In this document: positions 9,067-16,639 of the stretch, piece by piece
Position numbering within the stretch: the first letter of the stretch is position 1
Layout of the letters: each line of letters begins with the position of its first letter
From: JBOFDK01 sp051656485
GTDB lineage: Bacteria; Bacillota; Clostridia; Lachnospirales; Cellulosilyticaceae
Length of the DNA stretch: 64,000 bases
NCBI GenBank assembly: GCA_051656485.1
Contig: JBOGBZ010000042.1
Span: 1-64,000, forward strand
Direction: 5' to 3'
Made by a program: the position numbers and the translations under genes
The notes under the pieces: generated by a model
Database searches by the model: none
Told to the model about the DNA's origin: nothing
Seen by the model: the letters and a program-made list of their open reading frames with translations, nothing else

Positions 9067-9561
9067 TTAAATCGTTTTGATATAGTTTGTAAAAGACTCT
9101 TTTTGTTCACCTGAAACGGCAAATTCTACACCTTCGTAACCTTGTATGGGTGTATTAAAAAGAATCTCATAGTACGTCTTTGATTTCTTTTCTTTGATGA
9201 TGACTTCTTTGATTTGATCCGCTTCTAAAAACGTGCCACCTACACATAGGCGCTTATCCGCTGTCGTCAGCACTTGGATCTTTACTGTTAATAAAGCCAT
9301 CCCAATGATACATACCGTAATGAAAATACTAGTCCATATAAGAGGCTTCCCCGCAAAAAGGGCTACCCCATTAATAATCAGTGTAATAAGACTACATATA
9401 AAAGCAACAATGGTAAAAAAGTCTTTTCTAGAACCTTTATACACTTCTACACCTTCATGATCTTTTGCAAACTGATTTTCTTGTCTTTTATTAAGTAATT
9501 TTAAAGTAATGAGTACTGCATACAAAGCTACAATAAGATAATATGACCATCTAATATCCAC
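9067..9561 (-). CDS. Membrane protein of unknown function
   Basis: Protein of 164 aa that I do not recognise. Three hydrophobic segments are seen: residues 5-20, about 47-70 and 74-93. The remaining C-terminal 70 residues are soluble, with a TADKRLCVGGTFLEADQIKEV segment resembling PH-like membrane-protein tails, perhaps on the cytoplasmic face. GTG start at 9561, with GAGGAGAG upstream. It is a single gene ending in its own terminator. No function is proposed. Confidence 0.7.
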   Translation of the reverse strand: MDIRWSYYLIVALYAVLITLKLLNKRQENQFAKDHEGVEVYKGSRKDFFTIVAFICSLITLIINGVALFAGKPLIWTSIFITVCIIGMALLTVKIQVLTTADKRLCVGGTFLEADQIKEVIIKEKKSKTYYEILFNTPIQGYEGVEFAVSGEQKESFTNYIKTI

Positions 9562-9602
9562 TTCATTTCTCTCCTCATCTATGTTTTTAAAAAAGATTTA
9601 AA

Positions 9603-9630
9603 AAATAACTGCTCAATTGAGCAGTTATTT
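9603..9630 (-). terminator. Terminator overlapping the SEC-C gene stop codon
   Basis: A perfect palindrome (AAATAACTGCTCAA/TTGAGCAGTTATTT) spans the stop codon and on the minus strand is followed by a T run. Confidence 0.8.
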
Positions 9631-10131
9631 CATACAGCATTGCTTGTATTTTTTGCCGCTGCCACATGGACATGGCTCATTACGACCAACTTTTTTCTCG
9701 ATAACAACTGTTTTTGACTGTTTGAAGTCTTTTTTGATGTTGTTTCTTTCTTGTGCTGATAAAAGGTTTTCCCATTGTGGTAAGTTGTATAACCAATCAG
9801 CTTTAGCGTCTAACATGTTCCAGTATAATTTAGCTAAGTCGAAGTCTAATTTAACTACTGATTCGCCTGTTAAAGCATTTAACTCATATGTGCCAGCTTT
9901 TAAACTTTCGTTGATACCATCAACAAAACCTAAAAACTCTACTTCTGTCATGTTGAAACGCTTACCTAATTCAGTAATTGTTCCTTCTACGATTGTTTCT
10001 GGGTTTGAAAGAAGTTCAGAGTAAACATCTCTTTCTTTTGTAAGGTACTTTTCTACAACTTGCTTGTACTCTTCTGTAGAACGCTCTCTTGCTTCTTCTC
10101 CATAGTTATCCCATTGTTCATAAAGTGTCAT
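9625..10131 (-). CDS. SEC-C zinc-motif protein
   Basis: The 168-aa product ends in a SEC-C motif, NEPCPCGSGKKYKQCC, the zinc-binding tail also found at the end of SecA. The rest is helical and acidic, and I do not recognise a second domain. I place the start at ATG 10131, 11 bases after AAGGAG; an upstream TTG (10140) in frame is too close to that site. Such proteins often bind nucleic acid or protein partners, but the role here is unknown. Confidence 0.8.
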   Translation of the reverse strand: MTLYEQWDNYGEEARERSTEEYKQVVEKYLTKERDVYSELLSNPETIVEGTITELGKRFNMTEVEFLGFVDGINESLKAGTYELNALTGESVVKLDFDLAKLYWNMLDAKADWLYNLPQWENLLSAQERNNIKKDFKQSKTVVIEKKVGRNEPCPCGSGKKYKQCCMK

Positions 10132-10140
10132 AATTAACAA

Positions 10141-10447
10141 CTCTCCTTTTTCTTATTTGACGTATGTCTGATAGTTCGCCATAGTATAGTACATGATAAT
10201 CATCATTGCCGTAAAACTGGATGTCAATTGGATCGCTCCGTTGCCAGCTCGCAAAGCTGCCTTACCAACTATTTTACATTGATCGTGCGGATTGCACACG
10301 CCTACTTATTATACATGATTTCTCTCACTTTTACCACTCCCTATTTTTTCGGGATGTTTTACCATCTTAATAAGGCACTGAGAGTTAATCTGATAACACT
10401 ATGCTACCTACTAAGATACCATAATTTGAGTTGTTTTTACAAGTATC
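10141..10447 (-). promoter_or_regulatory. Long structured leader of the SEC-C gene (candidate)
   Basis: This 307-base gap has no credible gene. On the minus strand TATAAT stands at 10308-10313, about 180 bases before the SEC-C ATG. The intervening RNA can fold into GTGTG-caatc-CGCAC and CAGCT-ttgcg-AGCTG hairpins, so it could be a regulated leader. I recognise no known riboswitch in it. The part nearer thrC holds a spaced inverted repeat (TAAGATAC...GTATCTTA) with no T run. Confidence 0.3.
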
Positions 10448-11929
10448 TTATTTCAAAAATCCTAAAACCACTGCTTCCATCTCTTCTTTTTCACAGACAG
10501 TTTGATGACGTACAGGCTTTGTATCAATGTCTTTAATGCCTTTTGGCATCTCTTCTTGTAATAATTTTTCCATTTCTTTAAGAAGTGTAAAGTCATCTAC
10601 TGCTTCAAAACGGGTGTCTAAAGCCCCCATGACACTTCCTGTAAACTTGTATGGACTTGCTGTTGATACAATGATGCTTGGTGTTTGATCCCCTGTCTCT
10701 TCTTTATAAGTCTCATACACGCCATAAGCTACCGCTGTATGAGTATCCATTAAATACTGATGGTTTTCATATACCTTGCGAATCCACTCACTAGTCTTTG
10801 TATCATCCACATAACCGCCATAGAAGTCTTGTAACTTTTCTTTCATCACATCATTAATGGTATAAGCACCTTGTGTCTTTAAAGCTTCCATTAAAGCACA
10901 TACGGTCTCTGCATTTTCACCACTCATATGGAAAAGAAGTCTTTCTAAGTTACTTGAAATGAGGATATCCATTGATGGTGAATTGGTGATGTAAAAATCA
11001 CGGTTACGATCGTAGACACCTTCTTTGAAGAAGTCAAAAAGTACTTTATTTTTATTCGATGCACAGATAAGCTTTGCGATTGGTAAGCCCATTTCTTTTG
11101 CATAGTAAGCTGCTAAAATATTACCGAAGTTCCCTGTAGGTACCACGACGTTCATCGCTTCCCCTACCCCTAGCTTATTTGCCTTTACCATTTGGCTATA
11201 AGCATAGAAGTAATACACCACTTGTGGTACAAGTCTTCCTATATTAATAGAGTTTGCTGAAGAGAAGACAAAGCCCTTTGCTTTAAGTGTCTCTTCAAGT
11301 TCTTTATCTGTAAAGATCGTCTTAACACCTGTTTGAGCGTCATCGAAGTTACCTTTGATACCTACTACAAGGGTGTTATCCCCTTCTTGTGTGGTCATTT
11401 GACGCTTTTGAACATCACTTACACCTTCTTCTGGGAAGAATACTGCGATACGTGTACCTTCTACATCTGCAAAGCCTTCTAAGGCTGCTTTACCTGTGTC
11501 CCCAGAAGTCGCTGTTAAGATGACGATTTCTTTTTCTTCACCTGCATAGCTTTTACTTGTAGTCATGAGGTATGGAAGAATAGAAAGTGCCATATCTTTA
11601 AATGCAAGGGTAGGTCCATGGAAAAGTTCTAGGAAGTTTCCTGCTTCTGTCACTTCTAGTGGTGCTATCATTTCTGTATCAAATTTCTCATCATAGGCAC
11701 TTCCTATACATCTTTTTAAGTCTTCTTCTTTCATATTGCCAAAAAATAAGCACATCACACGATAAGCCATCTCTTGATATGTAAAGCCAAGCATTTCTTC
11801 TAAAGTAAAGTCCATCCCTTGAATACTTTGTGGGACAAACAAGCCGCCTTCTTTTGATATACCTTGAAGGATTGCCTCTGTCGCCAATACTTTCACTTCA
11901 CTGTTACGTGTACTTTGATAATACATCAT
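10448..11929 (-). CDS. thrC: Threonine synthase
   Basis: PLP enzyme converting O-phosphohomoserine to threonine, 493 aa, full length for the long bacterial form. The PLP lysine lies in FHGPTLAFKD near residue 106 of the protein, and the phosphate-binding loop is seen as ATSGDTGKAALEG. The frame stays open upstream to 12004, but the ATG at 11929 has AAGGAG 7 bases before it and starts the conserved sequence MMYYQSTRNSEV. Single gene; no other threonine genes adjoin. Confidence 0.95.
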   Translation of the reverse strand: MMYYQSTRNSEVKVLATEAILQGISKEGGLFVPQSIQGMDFTLEEMLGFTYQEMAYRVMCLFFGNMKEEDLKRCIGSAYDEKFDTEMIAPLEVTEAGNFLELFHGPTLAFKDMALSILPYLMTTSKSYAGEEKEIVILTATSGDTGKAALEGFADVEGTRIAVFFPEEGVSDVQKRQMTTQEGDNTLVVGIKGNFDDAQTGVKTIFTDKELEETLKAKGFVFSSANSINIGRLVPQVVYYFYAYSQMVKANKLGVGEAMNVVVPTGNFGNILAAYYAKEMGLPIAKLICASNKNKVLFDFFKEGVYDRNRDFYITNSPSMDILISSNLERLLFHMSGENAETVCALMEALKTQGAYTINDVMKEKLQDFYGGYVDDTKTSEWIRKVYENHQYLMDTHTAVAYGVYETYKEETGDQTPSIIVSTASPYKFTGSVMGALDTRFEAVDDFTLLKEMEKLLQEEMPKGIKDIDTKPVRHQTVCEKEEMEAVVLGFLK

Positions 11930-11966
11930 GCCGTCACTCCTTATGGTTTCTTTTTTATTTGTACTC

Positions 11967-11975
11967 ATTATACCA
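11967..11975 (-). promoter_or_regulatory. Extended -10 promoter for thrC
   Basis: The minus strand reads TGGTATAAT, an extended -10 (TGN plus TATAAT), about 38 bases before the chosen thrC start. The -35 region is weak, which is usual for this class. Confidence 0.5.
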
Positions 11976-12051
11976 TAATTATCAAAAATAGAAATGCAAA
12001 ACATTTATATGTGTAGATTCAAATTTTTGAATAAAATACACAATTCTTGTC

Positions 12052-12079
12052 ACATCATCTCTTCCTTTTACATAGTGTA
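12052..12079 (+). promoter_or_regulatory. Sigma-K-like promoter for the Cys-rich pair
   Basis: AC at 12052-12053, 17 bases, then CATAGTGTA at 12071-12079, a full match to the AC-N16/17-CATANNNTA pattern of late mother-cell promoters. It stands 68 bases before the first cysteine-rich coat-like gene. Confidence 0.55.
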
Positions 12080-12131
12080 TATTAGGAAATTTGTAAAAGA
12101 ATGTCTAAAAATTTCCTAATATACACTATGT
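12070..12131 (+). repeat. 23-bp perfect inverted repeat before a ribosome site
   Basis: Arms at 12070-12092 and 12109-12131 are perfect reverse complements with a 16-base loop. The left arm contains the CATAGTGTA element and the right arm ends directly against AGGAGG. In RNA it would be a very stable 5' stem touching the ribosome site; in DNA it places a CATAGTGTA element on each strand. Confidence 0.8.
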
Positions 12132-12146
12132 AGGAGGTTACTGCTT

Positions 12147-12341
12147 ATGTCAAAAAACTGTGTATCCTGCTTCGATGAATTAATCGGTCATAAAGTCATG
12201 CTTCATACCTGCCGTGCACGCACCCTTGTCATCGTCTGTGAAGTCTGCACTTCTTATATGAAAGTACTCGCTATCGGTACTGGTAATACCCATATCGTTA
12301 ATTTAGATGCGATCGATTATATTGAAGTCGTTCCTTGTTGA
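12147..12341 (+). CDS. Small Cys-containing spore-coat-like protein
   Basis: A 64-aa protein with six cysteines. Residues 11-64 match the last 52 residues of the next gene: I-G-x-x-V, then VxVCxxCxSxxKVLxI, then a closing beta strand. The pattern suggests a small Sm-like beta barrel, which is inference. It lacks the long Cys-rich head of its neighbour. AGGAGG stands 10 bases before the ATG. With a sigma-K-like promoter upstream, a coat or outer-layer role is likely. Confidence 0.7.
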   Translation: MSKNCVSCFDELIGHKVMLHTCRARTLVIVCEVCTSYMKVLAIGTGNTHIVNLDAIDYIEVVPC

Positions 12342-12374
12342 TTCCTTTTCTTAATATTTAAAGGAGGTTGTTCT

Positions 12375-12830
12375 ATGTATCAATCATCAAATATGTTTAT
12401 GCCACATTCATGCGACTGCTGTGAAGCTAAACCTTGTCATTGCCCTTGTCAGGATGCCGAGAATTATTACGGTCCTGCTTGCCGACCTTGTGCATGCCAT
12501 AAGCCTTGTCCATGTCCTGAGCCTTGTGTTCCGCCATGCCACTCTGCTTGTGACTGCTGCTGTAAGGATCCTTGTTATGACCCTGAAAACTACTACTGTG
12601 CGAAAGACCATTGTCTCTGTGATTCCCCATCTTGTTGTTGTGAAAATACCATGACAAATGCACTGGCACCGTATCTTGGCAAGCAAGTCATCATCTGCAT
12701 CGGCAACACACGTATGCGCGTACTCGTTTGTGGTATCTGTGGCAGCTTTGTTAAAGTACTCTCTATCAAATGCGGCCGTAACCTCTTTATTAATGCTTGT
12801 AAAATCACTAGTGTAACCCTTTCTTGCTAA
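12375..12830 (+). CDS. Cysteine-rich spore-coat-like protein
   Basis: 151 aa with 30 cysteines by my count (about 20%). Residues 1-90 are a Cys/Pro/His head with CxC, CCC and PCPC clusters and two ENYY repeats; residues 95-151 are the same domain that forms the whole of the preceding 64-aa protein. No signal peptide. AGGAGG lies just before the ATG, and 33 bases separate the pair, so they are probably one transcript. Dense cysteines suggest cross-linking in the coat or metal binding. Confidence 0.75.
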   Translation: MYQSSNMFMPHSCDCCEAKPCHCPCQDAENYYGPACRPCACHKPCPCPEPCVPPCHSACDCCCKDPCYDPENYYCAKDHCLCDSPSCCCENTMTNALAPYLGKQVIICIGNTRMRVLVCGICGSFVKVLSIKCGRNLFINACKITSVTLSC

Positions 12831-12872
12831 TACAAAAAAAGCTGAAATCTCACGATTTCAGCTTTTTTTGTA
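12831..12872. terminator. Bidirectional terminator between Cys-rich gene and nox
   Basis: A 19-bp perfect inverted repeat (GCTGAAATC, loop TCAC, GATTTCAGC) is flanked by seven A on the left and seven T on the right, so it can stop transcripts from both converging genes. Confidence 0.88.
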
Positions 12873-12873
12873 T

Positions 12874-14208
12874 TTATACGAGCACTTGTAGTGCTGCTGT
12901 ATTCAGAATGCTCCATGGTTTATTGAAATGAGGTTGGAAGAAGAAGTCTGTAACTGCTAGTTCTTCTATAGTCATTTTATTTTGGATCACAACTGAAAGG
13001 GTATTCATCATCTGTGTTAAGTCTTGCTTACTGATGATTTGACCACCTAGTACGCGTCTTGTTGTCTTGTCATAGACGATACTTAAGGTTACTTCTTCAA
13101 AAGTTGGCATAAATTCTGGTCTATCATTATCTGTTACAGTAACACTAGCTACATCATAAGATGTGGTCGCTTTGGCCACTTCTTCTGTCATACCTGTAGA
13201 TGCGATATTGTAATCGTAGATCTTAATACCTGATGTGCCTTGTGTACCCATATATTTAAGTGTAGGTTCTACTAAGTTTTTAGCCACAAGGAAGCCCATA
13301 CGTACAGCATTAGTCGCAAGTGGAATATAACGCTTATCTTCCGCTGGATTATACCCTACCACACAGCAATCCCCTGCTGCGAAAACATCTGGATTACTTG
13401 TGCGCATATAGTCATCAATAACGATTGCGCCATTTGGTAGCATCTCTAATTGCCCTTTAAGTAAAGCAGTATTTGGTCTAAAGCCGATACATAGTACCAC
13501 CATATCTGCCTCATAGCACCCTTTATCTGTCACCACTGCCGATACTTTACCGTCCACGCCTTCAAACTTCTCTACCTTTTCTCCCATAGCAAGGGTTACA
13601 CCATGCGCTGTAAATGCTGCTTCTGCTTTATTTGTAAAAGTCTTATCCAGATACTTGCTCATCATACGTGCTTCTGCATCCACAAGGATGGTTTCTTTAC
13701 CTAAGATTTCAAAGGCTTCTGCTAATTCGACACCGATGTAGCCTGCGCCGATAACCACAATCTTCTTCGCTTCTTTAGCACGCTCAATAATTGTCTGAGA
13801 GTGGTTGTAGTTTTTAGATAAAAGGATATTCTCAAGTTCGATGCCTTCAAATGGTGGAATGATTGGCCATGAGCCTAATGTAACGATGAGTTTATCGTAC
13901 TGATCTTCAAACACTTCACCTGTATTTAAATTTTTCACTTGTACTGTTTTTTTCTCTACATTCACGTCTAGCACATCATGCTCCATCTTAGTCGTCACAC
14001 CTAACGCCGCTAAACCTTCTGGTGAATTATAAAAAAGTTTCTGAGGTTCTTTTACCACATCTGCTACATGAAGTGCAATGCCACAAGATAAGAATGAAAT
14101 ATTATCATTACGCTCATATACTGTGATTTCTGCATCTTTGTGTATTGCCTTTGTGTTAACAATCGCTGCTGTTCCTGCATGTGTACATCCTATTACAATA
14201 ACTTTCAT
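12874..14208 (-). CDS. nox: NADH oxidase, FAD-dependent (Nox/CoA-disulfide reductase family)
   Basis: Flavoprotein of about 444 aa. FAD-binding VIVIGCTHAGT at the start, redox-active cysteine in SFLSCGIAL near residue 42, NAD-binding VVIGAGYIGVELAE near 156, and the second FAD site VFAAGDC near 278 are all present. The sequence is closest in my memory to water-forming NADH oxidases, which remove oxygen in anaerobes. I chose ATG 14208 (4-7 bases after AAGGGG) over an in-frame ATG at 14226. CoA-disulfide reductase is the alternative. Confidence 0.85.
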   Translation of the reverse strand: MKVIVIGCTHAGTAAIVNTKAIHKDAEITVYERNDNISFLSCGIALHVADVVKEPQKLFYNSPEGLAALGVTTKMEHDVLDVNVEKKTVQVKNLNTGEVFEDQYDKLIVTLGSWPIIPPFEGIELENILLSKNYNHSQTIIERAKEAKKIVVIGAGYIGVELAEAFEILGKETILVDAEARMMSKYLDKTFTNKAEAAFTAHGVTLAMGEKVEKFEGVDGKVSAVVTDKGCYEADMVVLCIGFRPNTALLKGQLEMLPNGAIVIDDYMRTSNPDVFAAGDCCVVGYNPAEDKRYIPLATNAVRMGFLVAKNLVEPTLKYMGTQGTSGIKIYDYNIASTGMTEEVAKATTSYDVASVTVTDNDRPEFMPTFEEVTLSIVYDKTTRRVLGGQIISKQDLTQMMNTLSVVIQNKMTIEELAVTDFFFQPHFNKPWSILNTAALQVLV

Positions 14209-14266
14209 CATTTTACCCCTTTTCATTATTTATAGTTTATGATTTATTTATATGCATGTTTTATCT

Positions 14267-14289
14267 TTATCATTATGTTTTAATGATAA
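14267..14289. promoter_or_regulatory. Operator-like inverted repeat over the nox -10 box
   Basis: TTATCATTA, 5 bases, TAATGATAA: perfect 9-bp arms. It covers the nox -10 hexamer at 14283-14288, so a bound protein would block the promoter. It does not fit the exact PerR, Fur or Rex consensus I know, though its size suits a redox-responsive dimer. Confidence 0.5.
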
Positions 14290-14311
14290 CACAGTTAATA
14301 GCAGTATTCAA
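14283..14311 (-). promoter_or_regulatory. Sigma-A promoter for nox
   Basis: On the minus strand TTGAAT (14306-14311), 17 bases, TATCAT (14283-14288). The start would fall near 14276, inside the inverted repeat. Confidence 0.55.
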
Positions 14312-14368
14312 TTAATACTTATTATTTTTTAGTTTCTTTTTTTATATATTCTCTGCCCACAAAAAAAA

Positions 14369-14388
14369 CTACACATCTCTGTGTAGTC
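14369..14388 (-). terminator. Terminator of hpt
   Basis: ACTACACA, loop, TGTGTAGT hairpin with a run of eight T after it on the minus strand. Confidence 0.85.
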
Positions 14389-14399
14389 TTTTATTTCTG

Positions 14400-14939
14400 T
14401 TATTTTTCGTAAACTTCTGGTTTAAGAATGGCAATATAAGGTAAGTTTCTGTAATACTCTGCATAATCGATACCATAACCTACGATAAACTCATCTGGCA
14501 ATTCAAAACCGATATAATCTACGTATACTGTTTCTTTACGTCTCGCTGGCTTATCTACTAATGTACATAGTTTGATACTTGCTGGCTTACGTGTCTCTAA
14601 CATTTGCTTTAAGTACTTAAGGGTTAAGCCACTATCGATGATATCTTCTACGATAAGAAGATGCTTCCCTTCTAAACTTTCTTCGATGTCTTTTATTATT
14701 TTTACAACGCCTGTGGATTCTGTAGCGTTACCGTAGCTAGATACTACCATAAAATCCATTTTCATCGGCATCTGAATCTTTCTCACTAAGTCACTCATGA
14801 ATACATTGGATCCTTTTAAGATCCCTACTACTAAAAGCTCTTGCCCTTCGTAGTCACGTGTGATTTGTTCCCCAAGCTCTTTTACTTTATCTGCTATTTG
14901 TTCTGCACTTAACAGCACTTGTTTGATGTCTTTTTCCAT
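14400..14939 (-). CDS. hpt: Hypoxanthine phosphoribosyltransferase
   Basis: Purine-salvage enzyme making IMP or GMP from the base and PRPP, 179 aa, normal length. The PRPP-binding motif is LLIVEDIIDSGLTL (about residues 94-107), the flexible loop holds SSYGNATESTG, and the purine-contacting end is FELPDEFIVGYG. It is a single gene with a clear promoter and terminator. Confidence 0.95.
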   Translation of the reverse strand: MEKDIKQVLLSAEQIADKVKELGEQITRDYEGQELLVVGILKGSNVFMSDLVRKIQMPMKMDFMVVSSYGNATESTGVVKIIKDIEESLEGKHLLIVEDIIDSGLTLKYLKQMLETRKPASIKLCTLVDKPARRKETVYVDYIGFELPDEFIVGYGIDYAEYYRNLPYIAILKPEVYEK

Positions 14940-14973
14940 CCCTGCACCTCTATTTTGTCTTTATGATAGTTGT

Positions 14974-15002
14974 ATTATAGCAAAAAACAGACAAAAACTC
15001 AA
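14974..15002 (-). promoter_or_regulatory. Sigma-A promoter for hpt
   Basis: On the minus strand TTGAGT (14997-15002), 17 bases, TATAAT (14974-14979). Confidence 0.65.
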
Positions 15003-15034
15003 ACAAATTTTATACCAACCAAAATAATGTTCGG

Positions 15035-16627
15035 TTAAACTGTGGTAAGTGGACGGTAACGCTTCGCAATGGCTTCTGCCACTTCAATCCCATCCACACC
15101 TGCTGATGTGATCCCTCCTGCATAGCCTGCACCTTCACCTGCTGGGTAAATCCCTTTGATATTACACATATAGTCTTCGTGACGTCTGATACGTATCGGT
15201 GATGAACTACGTGTCTCAAACCCTGTAAGGAGTGCTTCTGGATGGGCAAAGTGCTTCATCTTCCTACCAAAAGCTACAAGGGCTTCACTTACAGCGTCTT
15301 GCATGAAGTTTGGTAAAGCTTCTCTTAAATTGGTCATGTGGACACCTGGCTCATAAGTCGGTACCACACAGCCATACGCAGTCGAAGCTTCATTGGCTAA
15401 GAAGTCCCCTACTGTTTGGCATGGTGCCTTATAGTTACTGCCACCTAAAGTGTATGCCAGCTTCTCAAATTCACGTTGCAAGTACATCCCACCTAATGGA
15501 TGTGTGGTGCCGAAGTCTTCTGGTCCGATATTAACCAATACCGCACTATTGGCATTACGCCCATTACGGCTATACTCACTCATCCCATTGGTTACTACCA
15601 TCTCTTCTTCAGATGCCGACGCTACCACATAGCCGCCTGGACACATACAGAAAGTATAGACCGCACGACCATTTTCACAGTGGTGTACCAGCTTGTATTC
15701 TGCCGCACCTAAGTACTCACTTCTAGTGGCATCACCATACTGGTCCGCATTCACCCATTCTTGTAGATGCTCGATACGCATCCCCATAGAAAATGGCTTT
15801 TGCTCGATGTCCACTGACTTGTCGTACAGCATCTCAAAAGTATCTCTCGCACTATGCCCTACTGCCAAGACGCATACTTCTGTCTCTAGACGTTCTGTAC
15901 CATTTAGCTCCACAGCCTTAAGCACGCCATTCTCCGTTTCAAAACCTGTAAGACACGTCTCAAAGCGGTACTCACCACCTAGTCGCTCGATTTCTTGGCG
16001 GATATGCTTCACGACCGTCTGTAAAATATCTGTGCCTACATGTGGCTTGTTTTTATAGGTGATCTCTTCAGGTGCGCCAGCTGCTGCTAACTCTTGAAGC
16101 ACCTTATGACAACGCACGTTTTTAATCTGAGTCGTTAGCTTCCCGTCTGAGAAAGTACCTGCACCACCTTCACCAAACTGCACATTGGATTTCGGGTCGA
16201 ATGTCCCTTCTTTCCAGAAAGCTTGTACATCTTCTACACGTGCTTCCACTGCCTTACCTCGCTCGATGACCACTGGCTTATAGCCCATCTGTGCTAATAT
16301 AAGTGCTGCAAACATACCGCAAGGGCCACTACCTACGACTACTGGTCTGTGGTTCAGTTTTTCTTCACCTGTTTCCACATAAGCGTATGCTAGCTTTGGC
16401 GTCTTTGTTGCACGCTTCTTATCCAGTAACATTTGATCTTTGGTTGTCTCTAAATCTACTGTATACACCCATTTGATAGCGTCTTTTTTACGGGCATCAA
16501 TGGCTTTTTTAAAGATGCGATAAGACTTGATGTCATTCACATTTATTTTTAGTTTCTTTGCAATTTGCTCTGGTAATCTTTCTTCTTTTTCTTCTAGTTG
16601 CAATACAATTTCTTGTACACGAATCAT
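15035..16627 (-). CDS. FAD-dependent dehydrogenase (COG2509 type)
   Basis: 530 aa. The N-terminal 80 residues form a small alpha/beta domain, followed by an FAD-binding VVVGSGPCGMFAAL (about residues 97-110) and an ERGKAVEARV motif. The C-terminal GIYPAGEGAGYAGGITSAGVD closes the FAD site. It belongs to the uncharacterised FAD-dependent dehydrogenase family; the substrate is unknown. It starts 12 bases after the preceding flavoprotein and is probably co-transcribed with it. Confidence 0.85.
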   Translation of the reverse strand: MIRVQEIVLQLEEKEERLPEQIAKKLKINVNDIKSYRIFKKAIDARKKDAIKWVYTVDLETTKDQMLLDKKRATKTPKLAYAYVETGEEKLNHRPVVVGSGPCGMFAALILAQMGYKPVVIERGKAVEARVEDVQAFWKEGTFDPKSNVQFGEGGAGTFSDGKLTTQIKNVRCHKVLQELAAAGAPEEITYKNKPHVGTDILQTVVKHIRQEIERLGGEYRFETCLTGFETENGVLKAVELNGTERLETEVCVLAVGHSARDTFEMLYDKSVDIEQKPFSMGMRIEHLQEWVNADQYGDATRSEYLGAAEYKLVHHCENGRAVYTFCMCPGGYVVASASEEEMVVTNGMSEYSRNGRNANSAVLVNIGPEDFGTTHPLGGMYLQREFEKLAYTLGGSNYKAPCQTVGDFLANEASTAYGCVVPTYEPGVHMTNLREALPNFMQDAVSEALVAFGRKMKHFAHPEALLTGFETRSSSPIRIRRHEDYMCNIKGIYPAGEGAGYAGGITSAGVDGIEVAEAIAKRYRPLTTV

Positions 16628-16639
16628 GTTGGTTTCTCC

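Noticed and set aside
10228..10536. Possible 102-aa plus-strand gene before thrC
   Set aside because: It overlaps the end of thrC and the structured leader, lacks a ribosome site, and its composition is that of non-coding sequence.
11930..12004. Upstream extension of thrC by 25 codons
   Set aside because: The ribosome site and conserved N-terminus support the ATG at 11929, and the extension would contain the promoter.
11930..12145. T-box or other threonine-responsive leader before thrC
   Set aside because: No AGGGTGG-type T-box motif is seen, and the -10 is only about 38 bases from the start; the large inverted repeat belongs to the divergent Cys-rich genes.
12408..12808. Several antisense open frames across the Cys-rich gene
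   Set aside because: They exist only because the repetitive Cys/Pro codons lack stops in other frames; the sense frame has a strong ribosome site, a promoter and a homologous neighbour.
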